64,000 nt of DNA from Triplophysa rosa (taxonomy: Eukaryota; Chordata; Actinopteri; Cypriniformes; Nemacheilidae): assembly GCF_024868665.1 (NCBI RefSeq), contig NC_079891.1:29962665-30026664 (forward strand), given 5' to 3'. The position numbers and the translations under genes were made by a program. The notes under the pieces are model-generated. The model had not been told where the DNA came from and did no database searches. It saw only the letters and a program-made list of their open reading frames with translations. This document shows positions 33,974 through 47,000 of the stretch, piece after piece. Within the stretch, counting starts at the first letter, position 1, and each line of letters begins with the position of its first letter.

Positions 33974-35778
33974 GAGAATTTGTGCAGAATCTTTCTTATT
34001 TATCAGATTGCTATTTATAGATTTTCTTTATTTCCAAGTGTTGATTAGATTTAAAATTTTTCATTACACTTTCAGACTTCTCACTTGCATCCCGTTGTAG
34101 AATTTGTGGTCACAAACTATTCTAATTGTGTTTTACACATGTGAACATAACCACTGAAAAATAATAAAATATTCAAAAGACACTGAGTGTGGGCTCATTT
34201 CTAACAACAAAGGCTGATATGTATATGTGCAGTATAGATATGCTTAACTATTTCATATTATAGGAAGGCCCTTAAAGTAAAGGCCATGCAAAATGTAATG
34301 CTTCTAAATGCAAGATTATCCTATTCGTTGATTTCGTCTCTGTTCAGTATGGGAAAGTATATTTGTTAAACCTAAAAGCAAACCACACAGTTTTTTTCTC
34401 TGAAAAATATGTCTCTTTACGTATTCAGGTTTATGGGTATTTCAGCTGCATAAATGTGTAATTTCTTTCTGGTGCTTTACAACTGCCTTTTGTTCATTCT
34501 GTAATGATCTTCTTTAGCTTTCTCATCTTTTGTTGTTCAGAATACTTTTGTATTTTCTGGCCTGGAAATTTTTGGAACTACTTTTGTAGTTCTGAAAATG
34601 TCTCTGCTGCATTCTGGGCACTGTTCACAACCAATGGCATGAAGTGCATGTCTCCCCTGTCATAAAACAAGCAAATCAAGAATCTTTTATGGTTCAGTTG
34701 TTTTGTTAATGTTTGTAAGCTATTGTACTATACTTTTAGCCAGCCTGTAAAACTCTATTTTTAGGGTCAAAATTGGCTGTCCCATGTTGTGCTGATGATG
34801 AAAACCCAATGCTGGGATGAAAATGGAAACACCTCGAGACGTCAGACTTGGCTTCCTGCACAGAAACAGCGTGTATCTCTTCACCAGACCAAAGAATGAA
34901 GTCTTTGATCACTGAAATGGGCAAAGCTTTAGAGCCACCCTCTGCCAATTATCAAGGCAACGGGCCCAACTGTCTCATGCTTTGCATTATGTGCCAGTTT
35001 GGATGATTAAGACTCTGTGTGCCACGGCTCAGGTCAAAGAGGGCACAAAGATGTCACAGACTGTGTGGATGTTTAGAGAAAGACACGAAGGATGTCTCCT
35101 GATTCTGCTTGCTTTATCGATTATTTCACCTCTGTCCCTTCTCTCCTTAGGGTTTACAGCAGCTTCCTGTCAGCTCTTGTTCAAGCTTCCATTGTCAGAT
35201 TTGAACAAGGCCAACTACTCTAGAGCCGCTGATATTGGGGACAAGGAGATGCTTCTACTGCCCATTATGTTTTAGAAAAGCATTTTGACATTTCTGGAGC
35301 ATTTCTGACGTTCAGACGTTACCCATGGGTGCATTCCTGGTAAGTGACAAGCATTAGAAACGATTTGGGATGGCTCGTAATGGCTTAGTCTGCATATTTA
35401 CAAGACCATTGTGTTTTGAGGGTATACAACAGCTGTGGAGAGACACTGCGTGTGTGTTGTCAAGCTTTTATACTTAAAAAAAAAAAGTGGACTATCTGTC
35501 ATTGGGAATAAAATATTTTGGCACTGATTGAAACCGACAGATGTGTATGCATGCTGAAGTACACAGGCATGTGTATTTAGTAGGAAGTACACAGAGGCTA
35601 CTCAATCTGTTTTCCATCGCTCAACCTGAAGAGTTTTTCATTTAAATACAACTCGCTGGTAAATCTTTCTTGTTGCTATATGGAGTCAATATGAAAATAA
35701 GAGAAGTGTGAGATTGTGGAGCATACAGGAGGCTACTGTGGTCTTGTGTACTTCACTCCATCACAATAAAACAGGCAC
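33974..35778. other. Unrecognised noncoding stretch
   Basis: Nothing identified beyond AT-rich unique sequence. Frames at 34736-34948 (minus) and 34982-35275 (plus) are short and lack similarity to known domains. Confidence 0.4.
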
Positions 35779-36048
35779 CAGGGCCGGATTCACAAAACAT
35801 TCTTAAAGAAGAAAATTCTTCCTTAAAGGCCATATTTTTTCTTAAATTCTAATTTAAGTAAATGTTTTGTATTCCTGAAAAAAACTTCTTAAGACAGTTC
35901 TTAAATATTTTCCTCAAGATTGATTTAGAAATGATGTTCTTTTGAAAAAATGAAGATGATCTTAAGAAAATATTTCAGAACTTCCTATAATTTATCTAGA
36001 ACAATCTTATATTTTGTCTTAAGAACAGTTTCATAAATCCGGCCCCTG
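35779..36048. mobile_element. MITE with CAGGGCCGGATTCACAAA ends
   Basis: The left end 'cagggccggattcacaaaac' and the right end 'tttcataaatccggcccctg' are inverted partners. The inside is made of 'ttcttaag' words pairing with each other. It lies 4 bp from the next element at 36053. Confidence 0.8.
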
Positions 36049-36052
36049 ATTC

Positions 36053-37371
36053 TTAAAGGGGTCATATGCCGCGAATACGTGTTTTTCTGTGTCTTTGGTG
36101 TGTTATAAGTTGCCCATGCATGTATTAGACACGTAAAATTGCAAAAATTAAAGTGTCGGAACAAAAGATGCATTCTATCTAAAAGCGAATGCTCACCCAG
36201 ACCTGCCTGAAACGCCTCGTGTAACCACACCCCGACAAATCTACGTCATTTCGTGGTATGACTTGACCAAGACCGCCCAAATGTAAATGCAAGTAAGGTG
36301 GGCGTACTTTTAAATGTCATTGTATCGTCGCCGCCGTCGGCCATGTCGTGGAGACGCTGTGCGTTTCGTTGCGAAAAGAAAGCCTCTATGTTTGCCCTTC
36401 CAAACGATGAGACGAGTAAAAAACGAATGGTTACATTTTATTTACAATACTGTTCCAGAACAGTACAATCCGAATGTTCAAGTTTGTGCAGCGCATTTCA
36501 CAGATGATCGCTTCATGAACCTGGGAGAGATCAAGGCCAGCTGTGCACGAAAGCTTTGGTTAAAAAGTGGGGCAATTCCAACCATTACAACTTCGCAAGG
36601 ACAGTCTTGCGCTTCAGATTTGCAGCCTGTACGTATATTTTCATTGTAAAAGACTTTGTTACGGACTAACACGAGATGAGTTTGTTGCGTGTTTGTGATC
36701 TGCAAGTGCAGACACACGCGTGCGCAACGTGGAAAAAGACAACATAAGTCCTAATAATCAGTAATTATGTTCCAACTAGAGGCAACAAATGTCATGTTTA
36801 TTATGGGGTTTATTGTCTTTGTTGAGTCGCGACGAGACATGGCGTAACACTGGTTGATCACTAACGGAAAATCTTTATAACGTCATATATAAAAGGAAAA
36901 ACAGTTAGCTATAGTTTTTAACTATTTAACATAATATATTTTTTAAAAACCTTACCATCCTTACATCCTGCTCAAGTCACGCTGGCAAAGTTGATGTATC
37001 GGCTTGATCAGATTCGGGCTTGAATTGATAAGGAAAGTACCAATGACATTTTATCACCTGTCAGTACAATTGCTTGGGAACATGATGTTCCGAATACGGT
37101 AAGAGGCGTAACATTTCCGTCACACGCTTGCAGTATTTGACCAATCACTACGCACTGGTTAACTTGCCAATCATAGCACACCTCGCTTTTCAGAGCGATG
37201 AGCTTTGTAAAAACTCCTCGCGTTCCAGAGAGGCGGGGCAAAGAGGAGATACAAACATGCACGGTATGTGGAAAATACAGCATTTTTTAACCTTAAATGG
37301 TGTAGACACATTGCATTACATCTAAAACAAATGATAATATTCGTTTTAGCCCTGTCATTTGACCCCTTTAA
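36053..37371 (+). mobile_element. THAP-bearing Kolobok-like element, long copy 2
   Basis: TTAA occurs at 36053-36056 and 37368-37371, with ends 'aaaggggtcatatg' and inverse 'gtcatttgacccctt'. Relative to copies 155-694 and 51336-52059 it is inverted and has about 770 extra bp in the middle, which include a THAP-domain exon (36343-36628). No catalytic transposase domain is present, so this is itself a deletion derivative. Known Kolobok transposons combine TTAA targets with a THAP DNA-binding domain; that is the basis of the superfamily call. Confidence 0.8.
36343..36628 (+). pseudogene. THAP zinc-finger domain exon, frameshifted transposon relic
   Basis: Translation from ATG 36343 gives MSWRRCAFRCEKK and FALPNDE, the start of a THAP domain (C-x(2-4)-C, then the LP motif). 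It then loses the family pattern. The domain resumes in the next frame with KNEWLHFIYN, VCAAHFTDDRF and LKSGAIPTI, which are the conserved Trp, the C-x2-H pair and the terminal hydrophobic motif of THAP domains. The switch falls at a six-A run (36418-36423), where one surplus base would explain it. A GTACGT at 36629 could be the donor of the original exon. The rest of the transposase is absent. THAP domains bind DNA; in this element it would have recognised the transposon ends. Confidence 0.8.
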
Positions 37372-38995
37372 AATGTCAAAATTGCACCCGACTACTCAAT
37401 CTGCATAGAAACTGTGTATATTATACTATCTTTTTAAAAATAAAATCATGTTGACTTTTGCCATAATAACTGATTCAGACAAATAATAATAGTATATTGA
37501 GCCTAATTTACGAAGAAAAGAAGCACTTTTGCACTGTAAAGTACAACAATACACGGCGCCTGGCGTAAATATCATGCACAAGAGCTAAGAAACTTTGAAG
37601 TGAACTTGTCCCACATATCTATCTCTAATACACACACACACAGAAATGCATACATACAGTTTGTTTCGTATTCTAAAGATTACACAAATCCAATTTCAGT
37701 GGTCTTTCCGCTTGATCTTTACTCTGGTATTCCACCATCATTTGTATCCCGGCTCTGAGACTCTCAGCAGGCTTTCATTTGATCCTCCTCTCTATACAGA
37801 TATCAACCAGCCTTTCCACCATCTCTGTGCAATTTATAACCAGCAAATGAAAATACTGATGGGAAAAGCTCCAAAAGGGTTTGAAACTACAATAAACAAG
37901 CTTGCTTTAGTCCTAATTCTGTTTTTAAACTATTCTGACAGGGATATAACTTTCATTGGATAATTCTATATTAGGACCTTTTGCTATATCTGCCGTGAGC
38001 TGCTGCGGTTGTCAATATTGTTTATTTGCATCCAGGTCATCAAAATTCTTTGTCTTTGCCATGCAAAAACAAGTAATTTTATTTAAATGCTTTAAGCGCA
38101 TTCTTGATTGATCAAAATCATTTTGTTGCACTTAAATCTGTGATTAGGCCTGTCGGAAAGTTCCCTGAAACATTCATTTATCACAGTAGACTTGAATTGT
38201 TTCCCGAAATTGTTGTTTTCTCAGTCAAATACTCATTTAATCACAAAGTCGGTGGGGAAACGCAAGGGAACAAACAGTCTAACTTAAACATCCTGCAGAG
38301 ACTATTAATGATGGAGATGCAGTTGGGGGAAGAACAAAGGAATAAAGAAAATGTATGAAATGTGACCAACAGTGCAGAAATTCAAATATTTATTATATTC
38401 AACAAACTCACCAACATATTTTTCATATCTCTTTTCTCATTTTAATGAACAATCTGTGATCTTATATAAATGTACTGATATATATCAAACTGAATCATAA
38501 ACACATGTACATAGTGCATAAATGGTGGTCCAATCTATAAGATAACAAGTGTCCAAAAACCTGGTATTACCATAAAACATTGTATTTTTTTGGTAGTGTT
38601 ATCTAACTCACCTATCACTAACTCTGCTATTGTCTGTTGCGTTATTGTCTAGCAATTATTACTTACTTTTTTGTAATATTTTGTATAATGTGGGAATATT
38701 TTTCAGATAAAAGTATGATTTAAATATCAATATAATCAATAAGTGTTTTCTTTCATTAAATCATTAAGCTGTGTGATTTTGTCATGTGCTTGCTATCTTA
38801 CTCAGTAAAATAGTTACTGTGGCAAATGGGGGTTGGAGCCATAAATTATCTAGATCAACACACACACACACACAAAGAGTGTTTTTCACATAAAAATGTT
38901 ATGAATCAATCCACTGCATATGTTTTAAGTATAATCATGAGTTGTGATGTGTTTTAATGAATCATAGGATTAAGAAACAACGCTATATAATTAAA
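37372..38995. other. Unrecognised AT-rich stretch with a short (AC)n run
   Basis: An (ac)n microsatellite lies at about 38860-38876 and a shorter one at about 37631. No exon or transposon boundary is supported; the 105-codon frame at 37646 shows no known domain. Confidence 0.45.
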
Positions 38996-39024
38996 AACAT
39001 TAGATGATTGAGTGTTTTCTTTTT

Positions 39025-39425
39025 ACTAAAAGAATGTTAAGAATGTTGGTATGTTGTCCGGCCACAAAGAACTGTTTCTAGGAGACCGCTCCCCAAAAAG
39101 AAACTGTCCTGGAGAACATTCCTCAGGACTGGCGATTGACCACAGGATATACGTTTTGAAATGTTATTTTACAGGAACTAAGAAAAAGGACTTCACGGTG
39201 ATTGGTGGAAACGGAGCAGCACTCCTTAAAAAGCAGAGGAGGAGTCAGAAGATACGAGCGACGTCACATACTTTATAAATATGGGTGTTTTTGAATATTT
39301 GTGGTTGTTGGCTTTTTGGAGAGAGTGGTGATTTACTGGCAACCCAAAGCTTTGTTACTCCTTTTTACATCTGATAATAAACTTCTAATCGATTTTGAAG
39401 AACGTCTCAGTACAAATTTTTGAAC
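39025..39425 (+). repeat. Possible solo LTR-like sequence
   Basis: The segment has a GC-rich left part ('ttgtccggccacaaagaac'), a TATA-like 'ctttataaatatggg' at about 39272, and an AATAAAC signal at about 39375 followed by TG/CT-rich sequence, the order of an LTR. I cannot establish exact ends or a 4-6 bp duplication, and no internal retroelement sequence lies alongside. A decayed TIR element is an alternative. Confidence 0.3.
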
Positions 39426-40404
39426 ATGCAGGACTGCCTTTAAAGTCCAACAATAACTAGCAGTGTTGTATTTTCTCCTGTCATTTATTTGAAAATAAAT
39501 GACCTTGATTAGAATGTTTTTCTACAACCAATAAATACAAGAGATTAAAATGCAACAAGCTTTGGTGTATTCTTTGGTGATTCTGTAAACCTTTACATTA
39601 GCCACAAATAAAATATATTAACGTATGAGTTCAAAATAGCATTCAGTGATACCTACAGTAGGCTACAGTTTGTGAAATGGCACTAACAGCACTTTGTCTC
39701 TGTCTCCTTTCACCTTATAGTCACCTAAAACCTGTCGGTATTATTCTTTATCTGGAAAAACCCTGAAATACACGCAAATACACAGGTTTAAACAAGCATC
39801 GTGGTCTGTTTTCAAGAGTGTCCCAAGGGGGCAGCATGTTAATTTGAGCTGTGAAGACAGGTGGAGGAGATAATATCTGTGGGTGGAAAAGAAATTCCAG
39901 CCATCGTTTCTTCTCCAAACAGCTGCTGGGTAAGAAACCAAGTCTTGACGTAATGGATAAACTAATCAGCCTGCCAGAGGACACTGCGTTACATTCACAA
40001 AAAGACCCATTTATTCACATCTCTGCACTGGTTACTAGGTTAGCATCAATGCCGCGTGCAACATAGCATTAACGGTGGCGTGTGTTTGGAGTGAGGGCGA
40101 AGCGCTTTCAAGGTGGCAGTACAGTTTAACTAAAAAAAGTTTAACTAAATAACCACCAAAACAACAACAAAATAAGCATTTCCACATTACAAAACTCGGT
40201 GTAAAGCTCTACACTGTGCCACAGTAAAATACGAGCGTTGGAATGTCGACTTCGACTGCATGGCATGCTGGCGGCGCTGCGCAGACCGATCACTTTATAA
40301 CATCAAAGTACCGCGAGAGTGATTCGAGAGCATATGGAGCATACTGCTCTCGCGATACTCTATCGTTCAGCGTCGCATAATCAAACAGAAAAGCGCCGTC
40401 TTGT

Positions 40405-41080
40405 CAACAGACATAGGCTGTGTCCTCCGGAGGTCTCATTTAAAGCCTGTTACGTCATCGAGGCTGTCTCGTTTCATAAAAGCAGGTAGGATACTCTGTA
40501 GGCACCCTTCTAATGCGACCTACTTTCACGAGAATTCGGAGGACACATTAGGTGTGTCCTTAGTTGCTAGAGATAACCCACAATTCTTTGCGTCGGCTAA
40601 CCTCTGTTAAATAAACGTGTTGAATAAACGGCAGCAGCTGCACATTCAATCAAATATGTGGTGTTTAAATGTGAACAGTTTGTAATTTGTGTCACGTTTT
40701 TTGGAATCTTAGCAGGCATATGTAGTAAATAGGTTTACAAGTGTTTAGTGATTTTGAAACTTTTTGAAACAGTAAGGCAAAAATTTTATATTTGTTTAAC
40801 TCTTTTGGCATTGTTTAGGGTAGAAAGTAACCAACTTTTTACCTCTTAAATCATGTAGAAATCATTTTAATTAAGTTGACAGGTGTGCGAGTGCAACGTG
40901 TTGTCATAGCAACGTGGTACTTCCCGTTTCCTTTTCTGCCAGTATGTCCTACGAAGGATGTCTCGTTTAATTCTAAGTTGGGAATCCTCCGTATACCGCA
41001 TCCTTTAGAGGACGATACCTATGGAGGACACAAGGACGCAGCCTTACGAAACGAGACACAGCTATTGTCTCGCGTATAGG
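40405..41080. mobile_element. Inverted-repeat element with 'ctgtctcgttt'/'aaacgagaca' motifs
   Basis: The left part has 'ggctgtgtcctccggagg' and 'ggctgtctcgtttcataaa'. The right part has 'acgaaacgagacacagct' and 'ggaggacacaaggacgcagc'. The motifs are inverted partners but not collinear, so this may be a rearranged or compound copy. Short (0.7 kb) and non-coding. Confidence 0.45.
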
Positions 41081-41384
41081 ACATATAGGAACTTATTTTG
41101 GAAACTTTTCTTTGGAAAGGCCTGCCCAAGAGGCCATATGACTGACAGGTAAAGCAACCAATCACGTTTCGTTTTGTGCCGCGTCAACGTTTAGAGGCGT
41201 GGAAATGTCCCCGCAGTAACAGACTGATGTACATTCACGAACGTGTCAAAAGTTAACAGAAACAACGATGATTATAAGTTTATGCCATGAACTTCGCATA
41301 TGATATATATGATACAGAATTTAATGACATGAATTGGTGAGTCACCGAACTGTCAATGCTTTCTTGTATTTGAGTGTTTACATT

Positions 41385-41435
41385 TACATTTGGTCATTTA
41401 GCTGACGCTTTTATCCAAAGCGACTTACAGAGAGT
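41385..41435 (-). repeat. SINE/LINE 3' tail fragment, minus strand
   Basis: On the minus strand it reads 'taagtcgctttggataaaag' then 'cgtctgctaaatga', followed by an 'aatgtaaatgtaaa' end. This is the same tail as at 9485-9575. No head region is recognisable. Confidence 0.8.
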
Positions 41436-41766
41436 TCAGGGAGCAATAAGCGATATGTCATACAGGAGCAATAATACAATAGGTGCTAATACAAAGTTAC
41501 TAGTTTCTTTGTATTTAGAAACTAGTACAAGAAACTTGTATAGTTGCTGTTTGACATTAAGGATTCTCGTATATGTGCTTTGAATTATTATTAACCTTAC
41601 AAAAACACTTTGGTTTTGCACTTTAATCCCTGCATTAATACTGCAAACGACTTTTAATGCTAGATTTGTGTCAAGTGTTCGTAGTGGTAACTCACAGCAC
41701 AGCAGACGGGACTGAATCCTAGAGAATGCACGTGCGCTGATAAAACGTGGAGCTTGAATGCCCTAT

Positions 41767-41914
41767 CAAAGTGATAGTTCACCCAAAAATGAAAATTCTG
41801 TCATCATTTACTCACCCTCAGATTGTTCCAAACCTGTGTCAATTTCTTTGTTCTGCTAAACACAAAGGAAGAAATTTGGAGAAATGTCAGTAACTGAGCG
41901 AACTATACCTTTAA
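41767..41914 (+). mobile_element. TTAA-type foldback MITE, copy g (internally deleted)
   Basis: 'aaagtgatagttcaccc' and 'tcatttactcaccctcagat' form the left arm. After a short middle the right end is 'gcgaactatacctttaa'. Only about 148 bp remain. Confidence 0.7.
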
Positions 41915-42242
41915 GTTGCTTTAGGTAATAATAACATTTTCCAAATACATAAAAGTGAATGGTTTAGTAATCACTCATCATCATTTCTCTTTGGCTTGGC
42001 TTTGTAATGTTATAATTAATAGTATTCATATGTAAATGCTTTGAGATTTTCATACACTAATTATACTCTCATATAATTTAAAGCACCCACAGGAGCCAGC
42101 TGAATAGACTTTCAACATTGGAAAATGTTAAAGTAATATTAAGTATACGTTTGTTATGAGATGCCAAAATCTGTATTTAAAAGCATGTAATCAATCAAAA
42201 ACGGTTTCATGCTGGCATCTAAGTACTTCCACTTCTGACTAG

Positions 42243-44045
42243 TAGGGCTGTGTATTGGTAAATGCCTCCCAATATGATTCATATCACGATAGATGGGTCA
42301 CGATACAATATATTGCTATATATTTCGATACGATACACATTAGCGATATATTGCAAATTGCAATACTTTAAATAGAAAATGTCCAATGTAGAGCTAGAAA
42401 TACAACATGCTGTGCACCACCGGGGGTTTTCTGTAAGGATACGTGTAAAAACATCCCTTACCTCTTACAGAGTGGTCATGATGTGCGATGCATGGACTAG
42501 ATCAGAGGTTTGGGTTTTCGAACTGTGGATTGCGCCCCTCAAGTGGGTAGCACAGGGGAATAAGGTGGGTCACACAAGTCACTTGGCTGTTGTGGTGCAT
42601 TACAGTTAAAACAATGAACATGGGCAGTATAAAACCCCTGGTTCATCCTTGCTGTAAATGCCCTGGTGTCACAACCGTGAAAGCACAATAAATGTCATTG
42701 TTACTTTTCTTAATAAACTTTTTGTCTAATGCACTGCAGTAGCCAAGTGACTTGGTGGGTCATGACTTGCAAAGCTTACAAACAGCATTTATTTTATATA
42801 CTGTAACTCATTACTCTAGGGCTGAAACGATTCCTCGAGTAACTCGAGTAATTCAAATACAAAAAATTATCGAGGCAAATTTTGTTGCCTCGAAGCTTTG
42901 TTTAATCCATTTAACTACAGTACACACGGAGCGCTGCGTTTCCCCACGGACCGTTATTACTGACGCACAGCCCGCTAAACTCCATTCATGTTACAGGGCT
43001 CTCAAGTCTCACGCATTCACCGTGAGACACACGCATTTTAGTCTGTTCACACGCTCACACGTATTTCTCATGATGATAAATAAGTGATCGCTTATTGAAA
43101 TGGTGAACTGCTGTTTTAATTAGTTTTAGTCTATTTTGCGAGTGAAACTTGTTTTCCCGCTGCATTGAGTCCAACAAACTAGATGTGGACTTGTGGATGC
43201 CGAATCCTGTTATTTACACATGCCATCTGTCTGTTCTGCGTGTCTTTAACGTGCTATACGCGTGATGCTCATGAATTTGTCTGCGTCTGCGCTGAATGAG
43301 GACATGAACTTCATCTCCAGAGTTTATTTCACGAACATGTTATTGTTTGAGTGAAGAAACAGACATACTAAAAAATAAGCGTCTTCCGACAACCTGCCAA
43401 AATAAAAGTCATAGGCTATATATTACTATTTAATAATAAAAAAAGAAACTAAAACTAATTTATATAAACTAAATGCATCATGCATAAGCTGAAGTTAGTT
43501 GTTTACCTTTGAAATGATTATTTCTATTTTTATCCATGTTTCTTATTTATATATTTGTATTATATTGCATTTTGAATTTAATATGGCAATGGAATGTACT
43601 AAATGGGTTTAGTTTTCACAGATATTAATGTATGCTATTTCAGCAATAAAAACTAATTGTTCTAAAAAGGAAACAAATTAGTTGTTTTACTCATTTTAAG
43701 AGACCTGTCTTATTTTCTCTTGTATATTTAGTATTGCTTTTTAATAAAGAAAAAGTACTTGTTATCCGAATACCCGATTAATCGATGGAAAATCAGTAGA
43801 ATGCTCGATTAGTAAAAGAATCGATAGCTGCAGCCCTACATTACTCCATGACTTATTTATAAAACCAAAGCACACCCACACATCAGCTCTGAGAGCTCAA
43901 AGCGTTCTTGTATTTTTCGCCATGCTCGCTTCCACTTACTTTTGGCCGTGTGTATATGACATGATTTTAAAAAATGTATCGATAGTAGAGTTATCAAAAA
44001 AATTGCGATAGTTACATCATGTATAGATATTTTTGCATAGCCCTA
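42243..44045. mobile_element. hAT-like element (TAGGGCTGTGTATTGG end) containing a second hAT
   Basis: The left end 'tagggctgtgtattggtaaa' and the right end 'tttttgcatagcccta' are inverted. The flanks are ctgactag (42235-42242) and ccgactag (44046-44053), a 7/8 match of an 8-bp duplication. Sub-terminal 'atcgata/cgatac' words occur at both ends. Removing the inner insertion (42817-43838 plus one duplication) leaves about 773 bp, so the host is non-autonomous. Confidence 0.85.
42817..43838. mobile_element. hAT-like element (TAGGGCTGAAACGATT end) nested in another hAT
   Basis: The left end 'tagggctgaaacgattcctc' with 'gagtaactcgagtaattc' and the right end 'aatcgatagctgcagcccta' are inverted partners. 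The flanks are identical 8-mers, cattactc at 42809-42816 and 43839-43846. This end is a familiar hAT terminus in fish genomes. The 1.0-kb interior shows no transposase frame. Confidence 0.92.
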
Positions 44046-44053
44046 CCGACTAG

Positions 44054-47000
44054 TGTGTGCAATTTAAATATTTTTTGTGTTTTTTCTAATATGTACTGTA
44101 TATACAAATAATGATATATAATTGCAATGATAATATAACTTTAGGTTATTAAATCTGACAAAAGTTATGTAATATTACTGTATGTTTTAAATAGTGGTCT
44201 CATAAACTGAAAGCTGTATTATAGACATATGAATATAGAGTTGCACTTGCATTACATGAAATCTGCACTTACGTGTCTGTGAATGCAACATAAGTACAGT
44301 ATTATCTTATATCCATATGGATTTTCATGTGGTATGTTAAAATGGTAAAACGAGAATCCTTGGAATGGGAATGTTAACCCATTTAATTTATGTATTACTA
44401 AAGTATTTTACTGAACAACAAATTGGCACAATAAACCAATTTCTATTTTCTACATAGTTTTCTCATTGTAAATTCTCTCAGCTTTGAGCAGAGAAAGGTA
44501 ACTTGCCAGTACCTCTCAGTGTTGTTTCTAAACTACCTGGACTCGAGGCAAAAACTAAAAATAGGCACTGTAATCCAATATAGCATGTGAAAGAATCTGA
44601 TTTTTTGCCCAGTGAAGAGAAATATGAGACTGGCCCACTCAGTGAGATGAGAGGACACTCATGGTATCACAACACAATAAAATGCATCCTTTCTGCCAAA
44701 TTTGGTATTGTTGTGTGTAATATTATTCATGTGGAATATTTAAAATTAATATCAAATATTTGGTATGAATATTTTTGTTACCTATTCATTATGTGTCTAA
44801 TAAACCTATTAGCACAGATCTGTTAATAGTGTTTTACAGCATATCTGTAATGTGACTGTAGGCAGTCACTATTTAGAATTGGATTCAGACCAGTCAAAGA
44901 TAGAAAATGATATGATAAATGGAGATGTTAACAGATACTGTAGCTTTCCCCAGGTTTTATTGAGCTTTTTAGATTAGTCTGGTTCAGTTAACCCATGCTA
45001 GGTGGCAGCCAGGTGCCATACCACTTGGGGGCAATTATTTCTTTATTGATGGCCATTCAAAAGCAGTAGTGTGTTGACAAAATATGGTATTTTATTTTAT
45101 TATCTTTTTTGTATTTTGCAGATGTTTTGCTGCCAACCCTAACATTTTCCCTTGCACTGTACAGCTTTTAATATCATGACATAATTCTGGTGTGATTAAA
45201 CACTATCCGAGTAACTGCAACTGAACAACTAATGGACAGCTTTCCCAAGGTTCCTCCTGTTTTTAGTCTTGTCATATTCGTTGATCTAAAATGTCAGAAG
45301 TGGTAATTTGATTTTTATTTGATTAATTTTGGCTTCATTTGGGTTCTAAACCTGTCTTGACCATGTTACAGCTCAGCAACTAATGAGCAAGTTATTACAC
45401 TTCTTAAAAGCAAATGACCTTGAAAGTTGACTTTGGGACTCTTACTGCATTACTTTTAATATTTACATTCAGTCATTTTACATTTAGAATAGAAAGTGCT
45501 ATACAGCTAAGCCAAGGCACATCGTATCTTCTTGCCTTATAGCGTCCCTGATTTAAAACGCAGTCGTAACAAATGCATTTAATGACAAGACAGTTGGCAG
45601 GACTATAAGTTCTGTTCAACGAGAGTCAAATGTTTTCCGTCCAGTTATTTCCTCCGAGCTTAGAGGCCGGCGTATCTCTTGAGTTTGTTCAAGCGGTGCA
45701 TGTTCAACCGCTGTGCTGCAATGCATTCCCATAATAGCCTAGGACAAATAGATACACATTGTTTGTGTTTGTTTTTCCGGAGTCAGGGAAGCGCTTTATC
45801 ATGAACCCCTACCTACTGACATCATTAGAATAACACAAAGTGACAAACTGAATACTTCCTCTCCGTTCTCTCTCTGGTCGCCTCACTCTCAATAGCAGGT
45901 CTCTCGAATTTAAATCCCTTGTTTTCCAAACAGTGTTATTGTCACTGATTGCCCTCAAGATTCACAAAAATCCAATTTAAGGCTTGTCTTTACCTATATT
46001 CCCAGCATCCCTGTTGCGAGACTCGTGACAGTGGTGTCACGGCTGTAATTAAACGCTGAATCGCTGATCCGTCGATGTTAGCATGAGACAGCGGGTGGAA
46101 TGGTCGCGGTAGTAATGGCCCCATTAGAATTTCAGAAATCCTCTTATCGCTTCGGAGATGCTGGGAGCTCTGTCACATCCTCCCTGCCACCACGCTCCAA
46201 CTGTAAGCATTTTAATGGCACATTCGTCAAGAACCGTAATGAATTCTGGTAGTTTTGCACACTGTCGGAGGAATCAGTAGAGCTGAAAAGGGGAGAAAGT
46301 GTGTTTGTGTGTGCGTGTACGTAAGATAGATGCCAGCAATGCATATATCTTGACGTTAGATAGGCCAAAAAGTCTTTACTAACTTAGAAAGACCTACAGT
46401 AGTCTGCCCTCAAACAGCATGCCTACTGGCCGCCCACAGTCCATTTACTGGCTGACTGATACATATTCGCACAAAACTGCAAAGTGTAATCTGACTTGAC
46501 TCACTTTACGCACTTCTAGGAGTATATGCTTACAAGGAATTTTATCAGTTAAAGTTCCAGGTTAAAACATTGAGGGAGAGATGAAACGATCATTGTTTAA
46601 CGATATTTTAAGAGTTTTGTTTAAGGCAGTTAGAAGAAGCCAAACCACGCAATTGTTTTTTGTATTCTCTTTTCTAAATTTGAGATAGCCTACTGTGCAC
46701 TTGTTACTTTTGGAAAGGGAGCAATTCTGATCGCAGTCTATACTAATTTTTTAAGAGCATTCCATGTTGAATCTTAAAACAGTGGTTGGTCACTATGCGT
46801 TTAGACTCTTACCTTTATCATGCGTCTCATGTGGTGGCATTTATAGCAGATAATGTGTTTGTTCACACAATGTAATATCAGATTTTTTTGTGACTGATTT
46901 AGCTTCTCAATAAATATTACTATAATTTATAAACTGAATGCAGTGCAAGTGCATTAAACCAACTCAACGATCCCTGCTGTTTTTCCTAAGGGTCCTCAAA

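Noticed and set aside
37646..37963. 105-codon frame
   Set aside because: No known domain, AT-rich codons, no splice or promoter context.
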